Source of the DNA: Leifsonia sp. ZF2019
GTDB taxonomy: Bacteria > Actinomycetota > Actinomycetes > Actinomycetales > Microbacteriaceae
Direction: 5' to 3'
Assembly (NCBI RefSeq): GCF_019924635.1
Contig: NZ_CP065037.1
Span: forward strand, 3,782,001 to 3,846,000
Length of the DNA: 64,000 bases
Under the pieces are notes generated by a model. It was given only the letters and a program-made list of their open reading frames with translations. It did not search any database and was not told where the DNA came from. The position numbers and the translations under genes were made by a program. The first letter of the stretch is position 1. Each line of letters opens with the position of its first letter. This document shows, one piece after another, positions 1-7,393 of this stretch.

Positions 1-707
1 TCCGCCATGTTGACCGAGTCCTCGAATCCGACCATCGCGAAGAACGCCAGCGAGGTCGCCGTGCTCACCGCCAGCAGCACCCCTTTGTCCTCCGGCGTCT
101 CGAAGGCCACGACCCGGGACCAGTCCGCGTTGCCACCGGCGATCGCCCACATCCCGATGAAGATGACCAGCAGCAGACCGGACAGCTCCACGAGGGTGAG
201 GACCACGTTCAGCCACACGCTCTCCGTCACCCCGCGCAAGTTCACCAGCATGATGAGCACGATGAACGCGAGCGCGATCAGCAGCGTGGTGAGATTCGCG
301 TCCGGGATGCCGAAGCCCACGGTCAGGTTCACCGCGAACGCGCGCGACGCCGTCGACGCCGAGGTGATGCCGGACGTCATGACGATGAAGCACACGATGA
401 ACGTGAAGAAGTGGATGCCGAACGCCTTGTGCGTGTAGAGCGCGGCACCCGCCGCCTGCGGGTACTTGGTGACCAGCTCGAGGTACGAGAAGGCGGTCAC
501 CGTGGCGACTGCGAACGCCAGCAGGAACGGCAGCCAGGCCGCGCCTCCCACCTCCGCCGCCACCTGGCCGGTGAGGGCGTAGACGCCAGTGCCGAGGATG
601 TCGCCGACAATGAACAGCAGCAGCAGACCGGGCCCGAGTGCCCGCTTCAGCTCGGGCTGCTCCGGCTCGACGGTCTTGACCACCTGGGTCCAGGACGGAT
701 CGCTCAC
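1..707 (-). CDS. APC-superfamily amino acid permease, 5' part only
   Basis: Integral membrane transporter for amino acids or polyamines; the gene starts at GTG 707 and runs off the left edge, so about 235 N-terminal residues are visible. A purine-rich Shine-Dalgarno (GAAGGGAG) lies just upstream of the GTG. The first membrane segment carries the broken-helix motif GTGVYALTG typical of APC permeases, followed by several further hydrophobic segments. The substrate cannot be read from the sequence. It is transcribed leftward, away from the decayed gene and toxin operon to its right. Confidence 0.85.
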   Translation of the reverse strand, partial: MSDPSWTQVVKTVEPEQPELKRALGPGLLLLFIVGDILGTGVYALTGQVAAEVGGAAWLPFLLAFAVATVTAFSYLELVTKYPQAAGAALYTHKAFGIHFFTFIVCFIVMTSGITSASTASRAFAVNLTVGFGIPDANLTTLLIALAFIVLIMLVNLRGVTESVWLNVVLTLVELSGLLLVIFIGMWAIAGGNADWSRVVAFETPEDKGVLLAVSTATSLAFFAMVGFEDSVNMA

Positions 708-1039
708 GAGTGCTCCCTTCGGCGCGGCCGCGGTGCGGCGTGTACGGGGCACTGTATGTGAGTTCTCTCAGAAATGCGACCCGTTCGGGGGCCTGCGAGC
801 CGGTCGAGCGCCGGAAGAGCGCATTCTGCCCGCTGCCGCGGCGGCGAGCGAGCGCGGGGCTCCCGCATCGTTTGAGTGAACGTACTCGAACTGACGAGTT
901 CCGTCGCACAGCTGGCCGGGTCCCGTGCGAGCCATGCCTCTGCCGCGCCGAGCCACCGTCTCCACTATTCCAAGTAACGTATGGGAAGCGCTCCCGCTGG
1001 CACCGGGGATCGCCCAAGCCCTGCTCGGCTACGCGCGGA
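708..1039. other. Intergenic stretch without a recognised gene
   Basis: No convincing reading frame on either strand. It holds the upstream region of the leftward permease gene, including an ACTCG/CGAGT dyad at 884-899. It also holds words (AATGCGACCC near 774, GCGCATTCTGCC near 819) that recur in the long palindromes at 53517 and 58919, so it may contain a degenerate copy of that repeat. Confidence 0.4.
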
Positions 1040-1965
1040 AGGTGAACGCGCCCGGCGGCGTTGTTCGCCGGCGTCGCAGCACATTCCGGTGCCCCGCTCG
1101 GCGGGGTGAGTTCTGCCAGCGTCAGGGTAGTGCTTGGCGCCCTGGCCCACACCACCGGATGGCGCTACCCGGAGGTGGCGCGGCCGTCTCGCCGACGCGC
1201 TCGTTGCCGATCTGCGGGCGCACGGCGGTGCCGTACACACCGACGTGCCGATCCGGCGCTGGGGCGACATGCCGTCTGCAGACTTCGTGCTGTTGGCGAC
1301 CTCCGCCCGTAACACCCACAACATCCTTGCCAGCTCTCCCGGCTACCGGTCGCGGCCGCGCCGGACCCTCTCCCCCGGCCCTGGTGTGTTCAAGGTCGAC
1401 TTGCTGCTTTCCGAGCCACTGCCGTGGGCTCACCCGGGTGTCCGGCGGTCGCCGACCCTCCATCTCGGCGGGGCGCGGCCCAGCTCGCCCACGCCGAGTG
1501 GGAGGTCGCCTCCGGGCGAATCCCGGATCGCCCGTTCGTCATGCTCATCCAGCCCACCGTCGTCAACCCCGCCCGCGGTCGCGGCCGACACACCGCCTGG
1601 GCATACACACGCGTCCCAACCGGTCCACAGCCGACATGACTGATGCGATCCTCGACCGGATCGCCTCGGGCACCCGCGACACGATCCTCGCCAGCCAGGT
1701 CACCCGCCCGACCGACCTCGAGACGGCCAACCCCAGCCTGAAAGGGGGCGACATCTTCGGCGGCAGGACCCGCGGCCTCGACTTCGCCCGCCGGCCCACA
1801 CTCCACACCGCCCCCTGGCGCACTCCGATCAAGCACGTCTACCACGACTCCAGCGCCGTCGCGCCCGGCCCCGGCGTCCACGGCATGGCCGGCTACCTCG
1901 CCGCCGTCGTCGCCTTTCGCGCCCACTACGGGCTGCCCGCACCATCGCCGACTAACACCGCATAG
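1040..1965 (+). pseudogene. Decayed phytoene-dehydrogenase-like FAD oxidoreductase
   Basis: Fragments of one NAD(P)/FAD-dependent oxidoreductase of the phytoene desaturase/amine oxidase type are spread over three frames. LFAGVAAHSGAPLGG (from 1061) is followed in another frame by RLADALVADLRAHGG and GPGVFKVDLLLSEPLPWAHP, then VASGRIPDRPFVMLIQPTVV. The last frame, from about 1625, gives ADMTDAILDRI, NPSLKGGDIFGGRTRGL and SAVAPGPGVHGMAG before the stop at 1963-1965. The N-terminal FAD-binding GxGxxG part is missing, and at least three frameshifts are needed. The family assignment is from memory of conserved C-terminal motifs. The gene is non-functional as it stands. Confidence 0.75.
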
Positions 1966-2069
1966 GAATCGAAGCATCGCGATTATGATAGGTCAGATTC
2001 TTTTATATGCATTTCAAGGGCTTGATGCACTGTTTTTATATGTGCACGGTGTGTCACTCTATTGCCAGG

Positions 2070-2085
2070 CCAACTCGTGAGTTGG
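2070..2085. promoter_or_regulatory. Perfect inverted repeat upstream of sdpC, candidate operator
   Basis: CCAACTCGTGAGTTGG has 7-bp arms around a GT centre, 22 bases before the sdpC ATG. An AT-rich tract with TATATG-like hexamers precedes it. A second dyad (TCAAG/CTTGA flanked by TGCA/TGCA) sits at 2008-2029. The positions suit repressor binding over or just downstream of the promoter. No regulator gene is adjacent, so the binder is unknown. Confidence 0.45.
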
Positions 2086-2106
2086 ACGACGGACAAAGGG
2101 GTTTCT

Positions 2107-2730
2107 ATGACTGTTTCTTGGGGAAAAGGGCTTGCCATTACAGCAGGGCTGGTGAGTGCGAGCCTGTTAGGGGCAGCGATCCCGGCCAACGCTGCGCCCG
2201 CGGAATCCGCTTCGGTAGTGGAGACGCACGGTAGCAACCTTCAGTACTCAGACCGGGACGTTGTTGACTTTCTCGTCTTCGGGCGGGGAGAGATCGCCGA
2301 GAACAAACCTGAACTGCTCGAGGCCCTGAACATGACTCCAGTGCCCGACGCTCCCAGCTCGGTCACCGACCAGCTGCTTGCCGAGTTCATGGAAGAGGAC
2401 CCGACCTTTCACGAGGACGTCACCGTGAAGGCTCAGGCCGGTGACCCGTATAAGGCGGAAGAGTCCTTGAAGGCCTTCTCGGATGTGGTCCAGGCGGTGG
2501 CGGCGAAGCATCAGGTGTCATCGAACGGATCGATGATTTCCACGCGGGCGAACGGGTCGGTGTGGGCGTTCTCAAATTACGTCGTGAGTACTCAGGTCGC
2601 CGTCGCGGCGGCCATCGCGATCTCGGTGATTGGTGTTGTTGCCGCGTTGGCCGTGATCGCGTACCAGCGGCCGGGCGACGACAACGCGATTGTGCGGCAG
2701 ACATATGCGTCGGCGTGGGCCGGGCTGTAG
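2107..2730 (+). CDS. sdpC: SdpC-family toxin precursor (sporulation-delaying-protein-like)
   Basis: Predicted secreted precursor of a membrane-active peptide toxin, 207 aa. ATG 2107 is chosen because AAAGGGG lies 6 bases upstream and it starts a classical signal peptide (about residues 1-32, ending near ANAAPA). A charged pro-region follows, then a strongly hydrophobic C-terminal segment (about 150-190, including AVAAAIAISVIGVVAALAVI) and a short tail. In Bacillus subtilis the corresponding hydrophobic region of SdpC is cut out as the 42-residue SDP toxin. Unlike that peptide, this protein has no cysteine anywhere, so it cannot form the known disulfide. It is followed after 4 bases by sdpA. 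Family assignment rests on layout plus partner genes. Confidence 0.8.
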   Translation: MTVSWGKGLAITAGLVSASLLGAAIPANAAPAESASVVETHGSNLQYSDRDVVDFLVFGRGEIAENKPELLEALNMTPVPDAPSSVTDQLLAEFMEEDPTFHEDVTVKAQAGDPYKAEESLKAFSDVVQAVAAKHQVSSNGSMISTRANGSVWAFSNYVVSTQVAVAAAIAISVIGVVAALAVIAYQRPGDDNAIVRQTYASAWAGL

Positions 2731-2734
2731 GTCG

Positions 2735-3313
2735 ATGTCGGTAGGTGGACAGCGAACCCGAACGTCCTTCGCCTCTGGGAGGAGGACGTTCGGCTTCGCG
2801 TTGGGAGCAGTCGCAGTTCTGCTTGCGATCACCGTGGGAGCGTCGTGGCAGGACAACGTACTTCAGCCCACCACCACAAAGGGAGTCAGATTCGACCTCC
2901 AGGTCCTCGTCCCGCAGGGGTGGGCGTTCTTCACTCGCAGTCCCCAGGAGACCAGCTACGTTCTCTATGAGCGGGTCAGTGGCCAATGGGTGCGGGCTGA
3001 CTCCCTGCCACAGTCAGAAAGCGAGAACCTCTTTGGGTTCAGCAGAGAGCAGCGGGCGCAGGGCACCGAGGTAGGCGTCTTGGCGTCGTCGGTTTCGTCC
3101 TTCACCGACTGCGCAGGCTACCTGAGTGAGTGTCTGGCCAAGCCGGCCACGCGGGCATGGGAGATCGCGAACCCGACGAACACCCAGCACTTCTGCGGCG
3201 CGATTCGGGTCGTTCAGCAGGAGCCGGTGAAATTCGCCTACCGCAACTCCGCACCGGAGCAGGTTCGAGTGAAGTCGTTCGCAGATTTGGAGGTCACGTG
3301 TTCTCACAACTGA
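2735..3313 (+). CDS. sdpA: SdpA-family toxin maturation protein
   Basis: 192 aa, with one N-terminal membrane segment (about residues 17-36) and an extracytoplasmic-looking domain. The start ATG 2735 lies 4 bases after the sdpC stop; the Shine-Dalgarno is weak, which suggests translational coupling. In Bacillus, SdpA and SdpB together are needed to convert pro-SdpC into active SDP peptide, but their chemistry is not settled. Sequence features consistent with the family are LVPQGWAFFTRSP near the middle of the first half and a Cys-containing second half. The 3' end overlaps sdpB by 16 bases. Confidence 0.8.
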   Translation: MSVGGQRTRTSFASGRRTFGFALGAVAVLLAITVGASWQDNVLQPTTTKGVRFDLQVLVPQGWAFFTRSPQETSYVLYERVSGQWVRADSLPQSESENLFGFSREQRAQGTEVGVLASSVSSFTDCAGYLSECLAKPATRAWEIANPTNTQHFCGAIRVVQQEPVKFAYRNSAPEQVRVKSFADLEVTCSHN

Positions 3314-4275
3314 GTCCTGGCAGGGACCTTCTTCGTGCGTTCGATTCGCTGGCGAACAACATCCCTCGCTTCCGCAGCGGCTCGATTCAGGTGCAGGTGG
3401 GACGATCGCTGATCGCTCTGGCGCAGCTGATCACGCTCGCGCTCACTCCCTGGGTCAGCCTCAGTGCCGACGTCGTAGGAAGAACTCCGGTCGGCTATTG
3501 CGAGGGCGTTCGGCAGATCTCGGTGTTTTGCCTGGGCAGCGAGGTCCCGAACGAGTTCGGCAGATGGGCCGGAACCGCGATCGCGATACTGGTGATCAGT
3601 GGGCTCTTCCCTCGGTACACGTCGGTGCTGCACGCCTGGTTGGCGCTGTCGATGGGCGTGTCGCTTTCCGTCCCGGATGGTGGAGAATCCGTAGCCGTGT
3701 TTTCTGCGGTGCTACTCATTGCGGTGACCGTCCCGGACGGGCGGGTCAACGGATGGGCTCGCCGCGGCTCCCGGACGCCGTCCGGGCACCTCCAGGCGAT
3801 CGGATATGCCGGCTCGATTGCTCTGTGCCTTCAGCTCTCTGGGATCTACTTCGAGAGCGGTCTGGCCAAACTCGCGGTTACCGACTGGGTGAACGGGAGT
3901 GCCATGTTCTACATCACCCGAGACCCGATGTTCGGAAGCGTCGGAGTCGTAGGCGACGTTCTGCACTGGTTTACCGCCCTCCCTATCGGCACTGCACTGC
4001 TCACCTGGGGAACGATCATCGCGGAGGTGAGCTTCGCGGTCCTGTTCCTATGCCCCGCCCCGCTCAAGAAGTACGGCTTGATCGGCGCGATCACCTTGCA
4101 CCTTGGCATCGGTGTGATTATGGGCTTGTGGTCTTTCGCCCTCACCATGATCGGGACGGCCGTAGTGGCTGCCCACACGCTGAGGCCGCGCGAGAGTCGA
4201 GCGAATGATGAGGCAGCCACCGAAAACGCATCCAATATCGCGCCCGCGGGTACGAAGGAGTTCGTGACATCATGA
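3298..4275 (+). CDS. sdpB: SdpB-family membrane protein (HTTM-like)
   Basis: 325 aa polytopic membrane protein; the segment SGIYFESGLAKL is typical of SdpB and related HTTM/vitamin-K carboxylase-like proteins. GTG 3298 is chosen because GGAGG at 3288-3292 has ideal spacing and upstream frame sequence is only antisense-quality. The gene overlaps the sdpA end and is itself overlapped by the next gene (ATGA at 4272-4275). It is expected to act in the membrane with SdpA on maturation of SdpC. An AAGGAG near its 3' end serves the next gene. Confidence 0.85.
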   Translation: MFSQLSPGRDLLRAFDSLANNIPRFRSGSIQVQVGRSLIALAQLITLALTPWVSLSADVVGRTPVGYCEGVRQISVFCLGSEVPNEFGRWAGTAIAILVISGLFPRYTSVLHAWLALSMGVSLSVPDGGESVAVFSAVLLIAVTVPDGRVNGWARRGSRTPSGHLQAIGYAGSIALCLQLSGIYFESGLAKLAVTDWVNGSAMFYITRDPMFGSVGVVGDVLHWFTALPIGTALLTWGTIIAEVSFAVLFLCPAPLKKYGLIGAITLHLGIGVIMGLWSFALTMIGTAVVAAHTLRPRESRANDEAATENASNIAPAGTKEFVTS

Positions 4276-4616
4276 CAGCGTTGCTGACGCTGATTGGGCT
4301 GGCTATTGTGCTGATACTGGTCGTCGGCTTGTGCGCCGGGGGGACGATCGGGGCAAACCGCGGAATCGGCATCCGACTGCCGGCAACCCGATTGAGCGAG
4401 AGCGCATGGCGAGCCGGGCACCGCGCGGCGCTCCTACCAGCGATCGTCGGCGGCGGTGTAGTGATCGTCATCGCGGGCGTGGGGCTTGCCTACCCTGATC
4501 TTCAGCCGGCGATGCAGGTGATAGGCATCGTCCTGTTCCTGGGTACGCTGACGTGGGCCACCCTCTGCGCCAACAACGCTGCCCGCGCACTGGCTGACGA
4601 TCGACGAGATCGGTGA
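4272..4616 (+). CDS. sdpI: SdpI-domain immunity protein
   Basis: 114 aa with three predicted membrane segments. Between the first two lies the SdpI-domain signature NRGIGIRLPATRLSESAW, in which N, G-I-R, P-A-T and the late Trp are family hallmarks. ATG 4272 overlaps the sdpB stop and follows AAGGAG. In Bacillus, SdpI protects producers from SDP and also acts as a signal receptor. That protein has a DUF1648 half and an SdpI half. Here only the SdpI half is encoded, and a DUF1648-like protein follows as a separate gene. Immunity is inferred from domain and context. Confidence 0.8.
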   Translation: MTALLTLIGLAIVLILVVGLCAGGTIGANRGIGIRLPATRLSESAWRAGHRAALLPAIVGGGVVIVIAGVGLAYPDLQPAMQVIGIVLFLGTLTWATLCANNAARALADDRRDR

Positions 4617-5140
4617 CCATGGAGCGGATTGTCTTGCAATTCGTTGTCGTCGCGGTCATGACCGCGGCCACTCCGATCGCGCTCGTCGTGTCTGCGTTGC
4701 TCTGGCAATCGCCAGCTGCGCAGGTCCCGTCGCATTGGAGCTTCACCGGGACTCCTGAGGTCCAGTCATCCACTACGGTCTTCCTCATCGCACTGGTCCC
4801 CTCCGTGCTCTGCAGCATCGTTGCCGTCTTCTGTGCGATCTTCCTGCGCGGAGACGTCGGACGTTGGACGGCAGCAATCGGGTTAGGCGCTCTGGTGCTC
4901 GTTGCAGCGTTCTCGAGCCTCATCTGGCCCGTCGCCCAACTGACCGCAGCGACACCGTCGTTGGAGAACCGAATCGGGCCGCCATTCGCGCTCTTCGGCA
5001 TCGCGCTAGCCCTCGGCGCCGGAGCGTTCGTGATCGCCGCGACACGTGCGCCCGCCGGCACGTCACTCGAACTCCTCGATGACGGTGTCCAGCCAGACCG
5101 AGATCCTGGCGCCCGACGCCTCAACGAACGCTGGCGCTGA
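4613..5140 (+). CDS. DUF1648-like membrane protein, probable second immunity component
   Basis: 175 aa with about four membrane segments. PSHWSFTGTPE after the first segment matches the DUF1648 pattern (P-x-HW-x(2)-G-x-P). The start is GTG 4613, overlapping the SdpI-domain stop (GTGA); ATG 4619 is an alternative. DUF1648 is the N-terminal partner domain of full-length SdpI proteins, so this gene and the one before look like the two halves of an SdpI, in reversed order. The charged tail (after about residue 150) is not membrane-like. It is the last gene of the operon; no clear terminator hairpin follows. Confidence 0.7.
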   Translation: MTMERIVLQFVVVAVMTAATPIALVVSALLWQSPAAQVPSHWSFTGTPEVQSSTTVFLIALVPSVLCSIVAVFCAIFLRGDVGRWTAAIGLGALVLVAAFSSLIWPVAQLTAATPSLENRIGPPFALFGIALALGAGAFVIAATRAPAGTSLELLDDGVQPDRDPGARRLNERWR

Positions 5141-5190
5141 CGGCCCCGCGAGAACCGATCGCGGCGCCCCTCGGGCCAGGCGCCCGCACG

Positions 5191-5260
5191 CGGGGTGCCG
5201 GTTCACGAAGGCGGGGTGCCGGTTCACGAAGGCGGGGTGCCGGTTCACGAAGGCGGGGTG
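5191..5260. repeat. Three 21-bp perfect tandem repeats plus a partial fourth
   Basis: Units at 5191-5211, 5212-5232 and 5233-5253 are identical, each beginning CGGGGTGCCGG and ending TTCACGAAGG; CGGGGTG at 5254-5260 starts a fourth. The period equals two helical turns, which would place any bound protein on one face. The array lies between the toxin operon and the arginase-like gene. The repeat is in frame in three directions but no real gene spans it. Confidence 0.85.
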
Positions 5261-5322
5261 AGGGTGCATGGAGAAGATGGGCGCGGTGAGGGTGGCGTGC
5301 TCGAGTCGGCTGTGAGCGGGCG

Positions 5323-5442
5323 GATGGCTCGGACGGTCTGGGCAGCTGGTGCAACTCGCGCGACTTCCACAGTCGCTTCGAGCGCACGGCCCGCGCCTAC
5401 GCCTCGCCCTGGACGGCCCTTCGCAACGCTCCTGATCCCTGA
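5323..5442 (+). pseudogene. Probable 3' remnant of an unidentified gene
   Basis: One frame ending at TGA 5440-5442 reads DGSDGLGSWCNSRDFHSR and on to YASPWTALRNAPDP, with GC-rich third positions like genuine local genes. It has no start codon with a ribosome site and no upstream continuation. It is best read as the tail of a lost gene between the tandem repeats and the arginase-like gene. The rest of 5141-5455 shows nothing recognisable. Confidence 0.3.
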
Positions 5443-5455
5443 CAGGCTGGCACAC

Positions 5456-6364
5456 ATGATCGCTCTCGTGTCGGCGCCGACGAACCTGGGCCTGCGGCCC
5501 CCGCAGCCCGGGAGCGTGCCCGGTGCGGACAAGGCTCCGGAGGCCCTGCGGGAGGCCGGCCTGTTCGGGCGCCTGCTCGCCTCGGGGGCCCGGGATGCCG
5601 GGGCGATCGTCGCCGGGCGCTACCGCGATGACGACGGCACGCGCGCGCCCGGTCACGTGCGCAACGAGGAGGCGCTGGTCGATCACGCCCTCCGGCTCGC
5701 CGACCGAGTGGGGTCCGTGCTCGACGCCGGCGACGCACCCGTGGTTGTCGGCGGGGACTGCAGCGTGCTGGTCGGGATCGGCCTCGCGCTCGCGCGACGC
5801 GGCGGCACCGGGCTCGTCCACCTCGACGGTCACACGGACTTCCGGCACCCGGGCAACAGCGCCGCGTGCGCCAGCGTCGCGGGCGAGGACCTCGCGGCGG
5901 CCGTCGGGCTGCACTGGCCGGCCATCGCCGACCTCGACGGGCTCTCGCCGTATTTCGCTCCCGGCCGCGTGGTGCACCTGGGCCACCGGGAGGACGACGA
6001 GCACGCGGTGGAGGCGCGCGAGATGCTGGGGGCCGTCGTCTCGGCACGAGAGGCGCGGGAGGCCCGGGAGGCCGCACCGGCACCACTCGTCGCGCGCCTC
6101 CGGGACATCGCGGGGCCGGGCTATTGGCTGCAGCTCGACGTCGACCTCCTCGACCCGAGCGTGCTGCCCGCCGTGGACAGCCCTGACCCCGGCGGCCTGG
6201 ACGTCGAGCAGCTCGGGGAGCTGCTGCAGCAGCTGGCACCCCACGCGGCCGGCGCGTCGATCACGGTCTTCGACCCGGACCTCGATCCGGACGGGCGCTT
6301 CGCGCGCCTGCTCACCGACCTCCTGGCCGGCCCGCTCGCCTCCGTCGGGAGCGCACTGCGCTGA
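5456..6364 (+). CDS. Arginase-family hydrolase
   Basis: 302 aa ureohydrolase fold (arginase/agmatinase/formiminoglutamase family), a Mn-dependent enzyme cleaving a guanidine or amidine group in the cytoplasm. Metal-site motifs in order are GGDCS (about residue 100), HLDGHTDF (about 123) and LDVDLLDPSVLPAVDSPDPGG-type ligands (about 226-245). The first motif has Cys where classical arginases have His, as in many actinobacterial relatives. ATG 5456 is chosen since the sequence N-terminal to it lacks conservation and covers the repeat array. The substrate is not predictable. It converges on the following SDR gene. Confidence 0.85.
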   Translation: MIALVSAPTNLGLRPPQPGSVPGADKAPEALREAGLFGRLLASGARDAGAIVAGRYRDDDGTRAPGHVRNEEALVDHALRLADRVGSVLDAGDAPVVVGGDCSVLVGIGLALARRGGTGLVHLDGHTDFRHPGNSAACASVAGEDLAAAVGLHWPAIADLDGLSPYFAPGRVVHLGHREDDEHAVEAREMLGAVVSAREAREAREAAPAPLVARLRDIAGPGYWLQLDVDLLDPSVLPAVDSPDPGGLDVEQLGELLQQLAPHAAGASITVFDPDLDPDGRFARLLTDLLAGPLASVGSALR

Positions 6365-6385
6365 GAGCGGCCGCGCGATCCGCGC

Positions 6386-7282
6386 CTACGGCCGGCGGCC
6401 CGTGAAGAAATCCATCGAGTGGTAGACGCCGAGCCGGTCGGCCACCGCATCCCACGCCCGCGTCGGGAGCACGCCCTTGAGCAGGCGAGCGAGGCCGACC
6501 GACCACGGGAGCATGAGAAGAGGACGCCCGGCGAGCATCGCCCGCCAGACCTTGTCGACGACGTACTCGGGTGTCAGCACCGGCGTCAGGAGCGGCCCGC
6601 GAGCGCCCTCGAACATCCCGGTGTCGATGTAGCTGGGTGCCACCGTGGTGACCTTGACATGGTCGAAGCCCTGCTGCTGCAGCTCCAGCCGCACGCTGTC
6701 GCTCCAGCCGATCACCGCCCACTTGCTGGCGGCGTAGACGCTCATGCGCGGGTTGGAGAGAGTGCCGGCCGCGGAGGCGATATTGACGATGCGGGCCTCG
6801 CGCGTGCTCTCGATCATGCCGGGCAGGAACTCCCGGGTGATGTACATCGGAGCGAGCGCGTTCACCTGCATGGTCGGCCGGGTGTCGTCGCCGTTGTCGT
6901 GCTCCCAGAAGTACTTGCCGCGCACGATGCCCGCGTTGTTGATGAGCACGTCGATCCCGCCGAGCTCGCGGCGCACCGCCTGGGCGCTCTGCGCGATCGC
7001 GCCCAGCTCGCCGAGGTCGAGGAAGTAGGGGTGCACGCTCGTCACCGCGCCGCCCGCAGCGGAGGAGGGCGAGCGCGGAGGCGCACCCCACGCGGCGGCG
7101 GTGCGGCCGGTGAGGATCTCGGACCGCAACGTGTCGGTCAGAGCTGTGAGGGCGGCGGCGTCGCGGTCCCACAGCACGACCGCGCGGGCGCCCTCGCGCA
7201 CCGCCCGCTCCGCGTAGAGCCGCCCCATGCCGGACGCGGCCCCGGTGATCAGAACCCGTGCGCCCCGAACCGTTCTCGCCAT
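6386..7282 (-). CDS. Short-chain dehydrogenase/reductase
   Basis: 298 aa NAD(P)-dependent oxidoreductase. Visible hallmarks are the nucleotide motif TGAASGMG near residue 12, NNAG near residue 120, a catalytic Ser in NIASAAG and the YAASK Tyr/Lys pair near residue 185. Between strands 2 and 3 it carries a longer Gly/Ala/Pro-rich stretch than usual. The C-terminal part is hydrophobic, as in SDRs acting on lipids or retinol-like substrates. ATG 7282 directly precedes the Rossmann motif. It is divergent from the MFS gene at 7394, with 111 bases between them. Confidence 0.9.
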   Translation of the reverse strand: MARTVRGARVLITGAASGMGRLYAERAVREGARAVVLWDRDAAALTALTDTLRSEILTGRTAAAWGAPPRSPSSAAGGAVTSVHPYFLDLGELGAIAQSAQAVRRELGGIDVLINNAGIVRGKYFWEHDNGDDTRPTMQVNALAPMYITREFLPGMIESTREARIVNIASAAGTLSNPRMSVYAASKWAVIGWSDSVRLELQQQGFDHVKVTTVAPSYIDTGMFEGARGPLLTPVLTPEYVVDKVWRAMLAGRPLLMLPWSVGLARLLKGVLPTRAWDAVADRLGVYHSMDFFTGRRP

Positions 7283-7393
7283 CTGTCCATCATCGCAGGC
7301 GCGAGAAGAATGGTGCGGCGTGTACCATCGACGTGAACACCGACCAGCAGTCGGTTTTGTTCCCCCGCCCGCCTGCCCCGATACGAGGTCCCT

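Noticed and set aside
5191..5260. Possible CRISPR-like array
   Set aside because: Units are directly adjacent without spacers and there are no cas genes.
5063..6244. Minus-strand frame with HPAFVNR repeated three times
   Set aside because: The peptide repeat is only the translation of the 21-bp DNA repeat, and the rest lies antisense to the arginase-like gene with no ribosome site.
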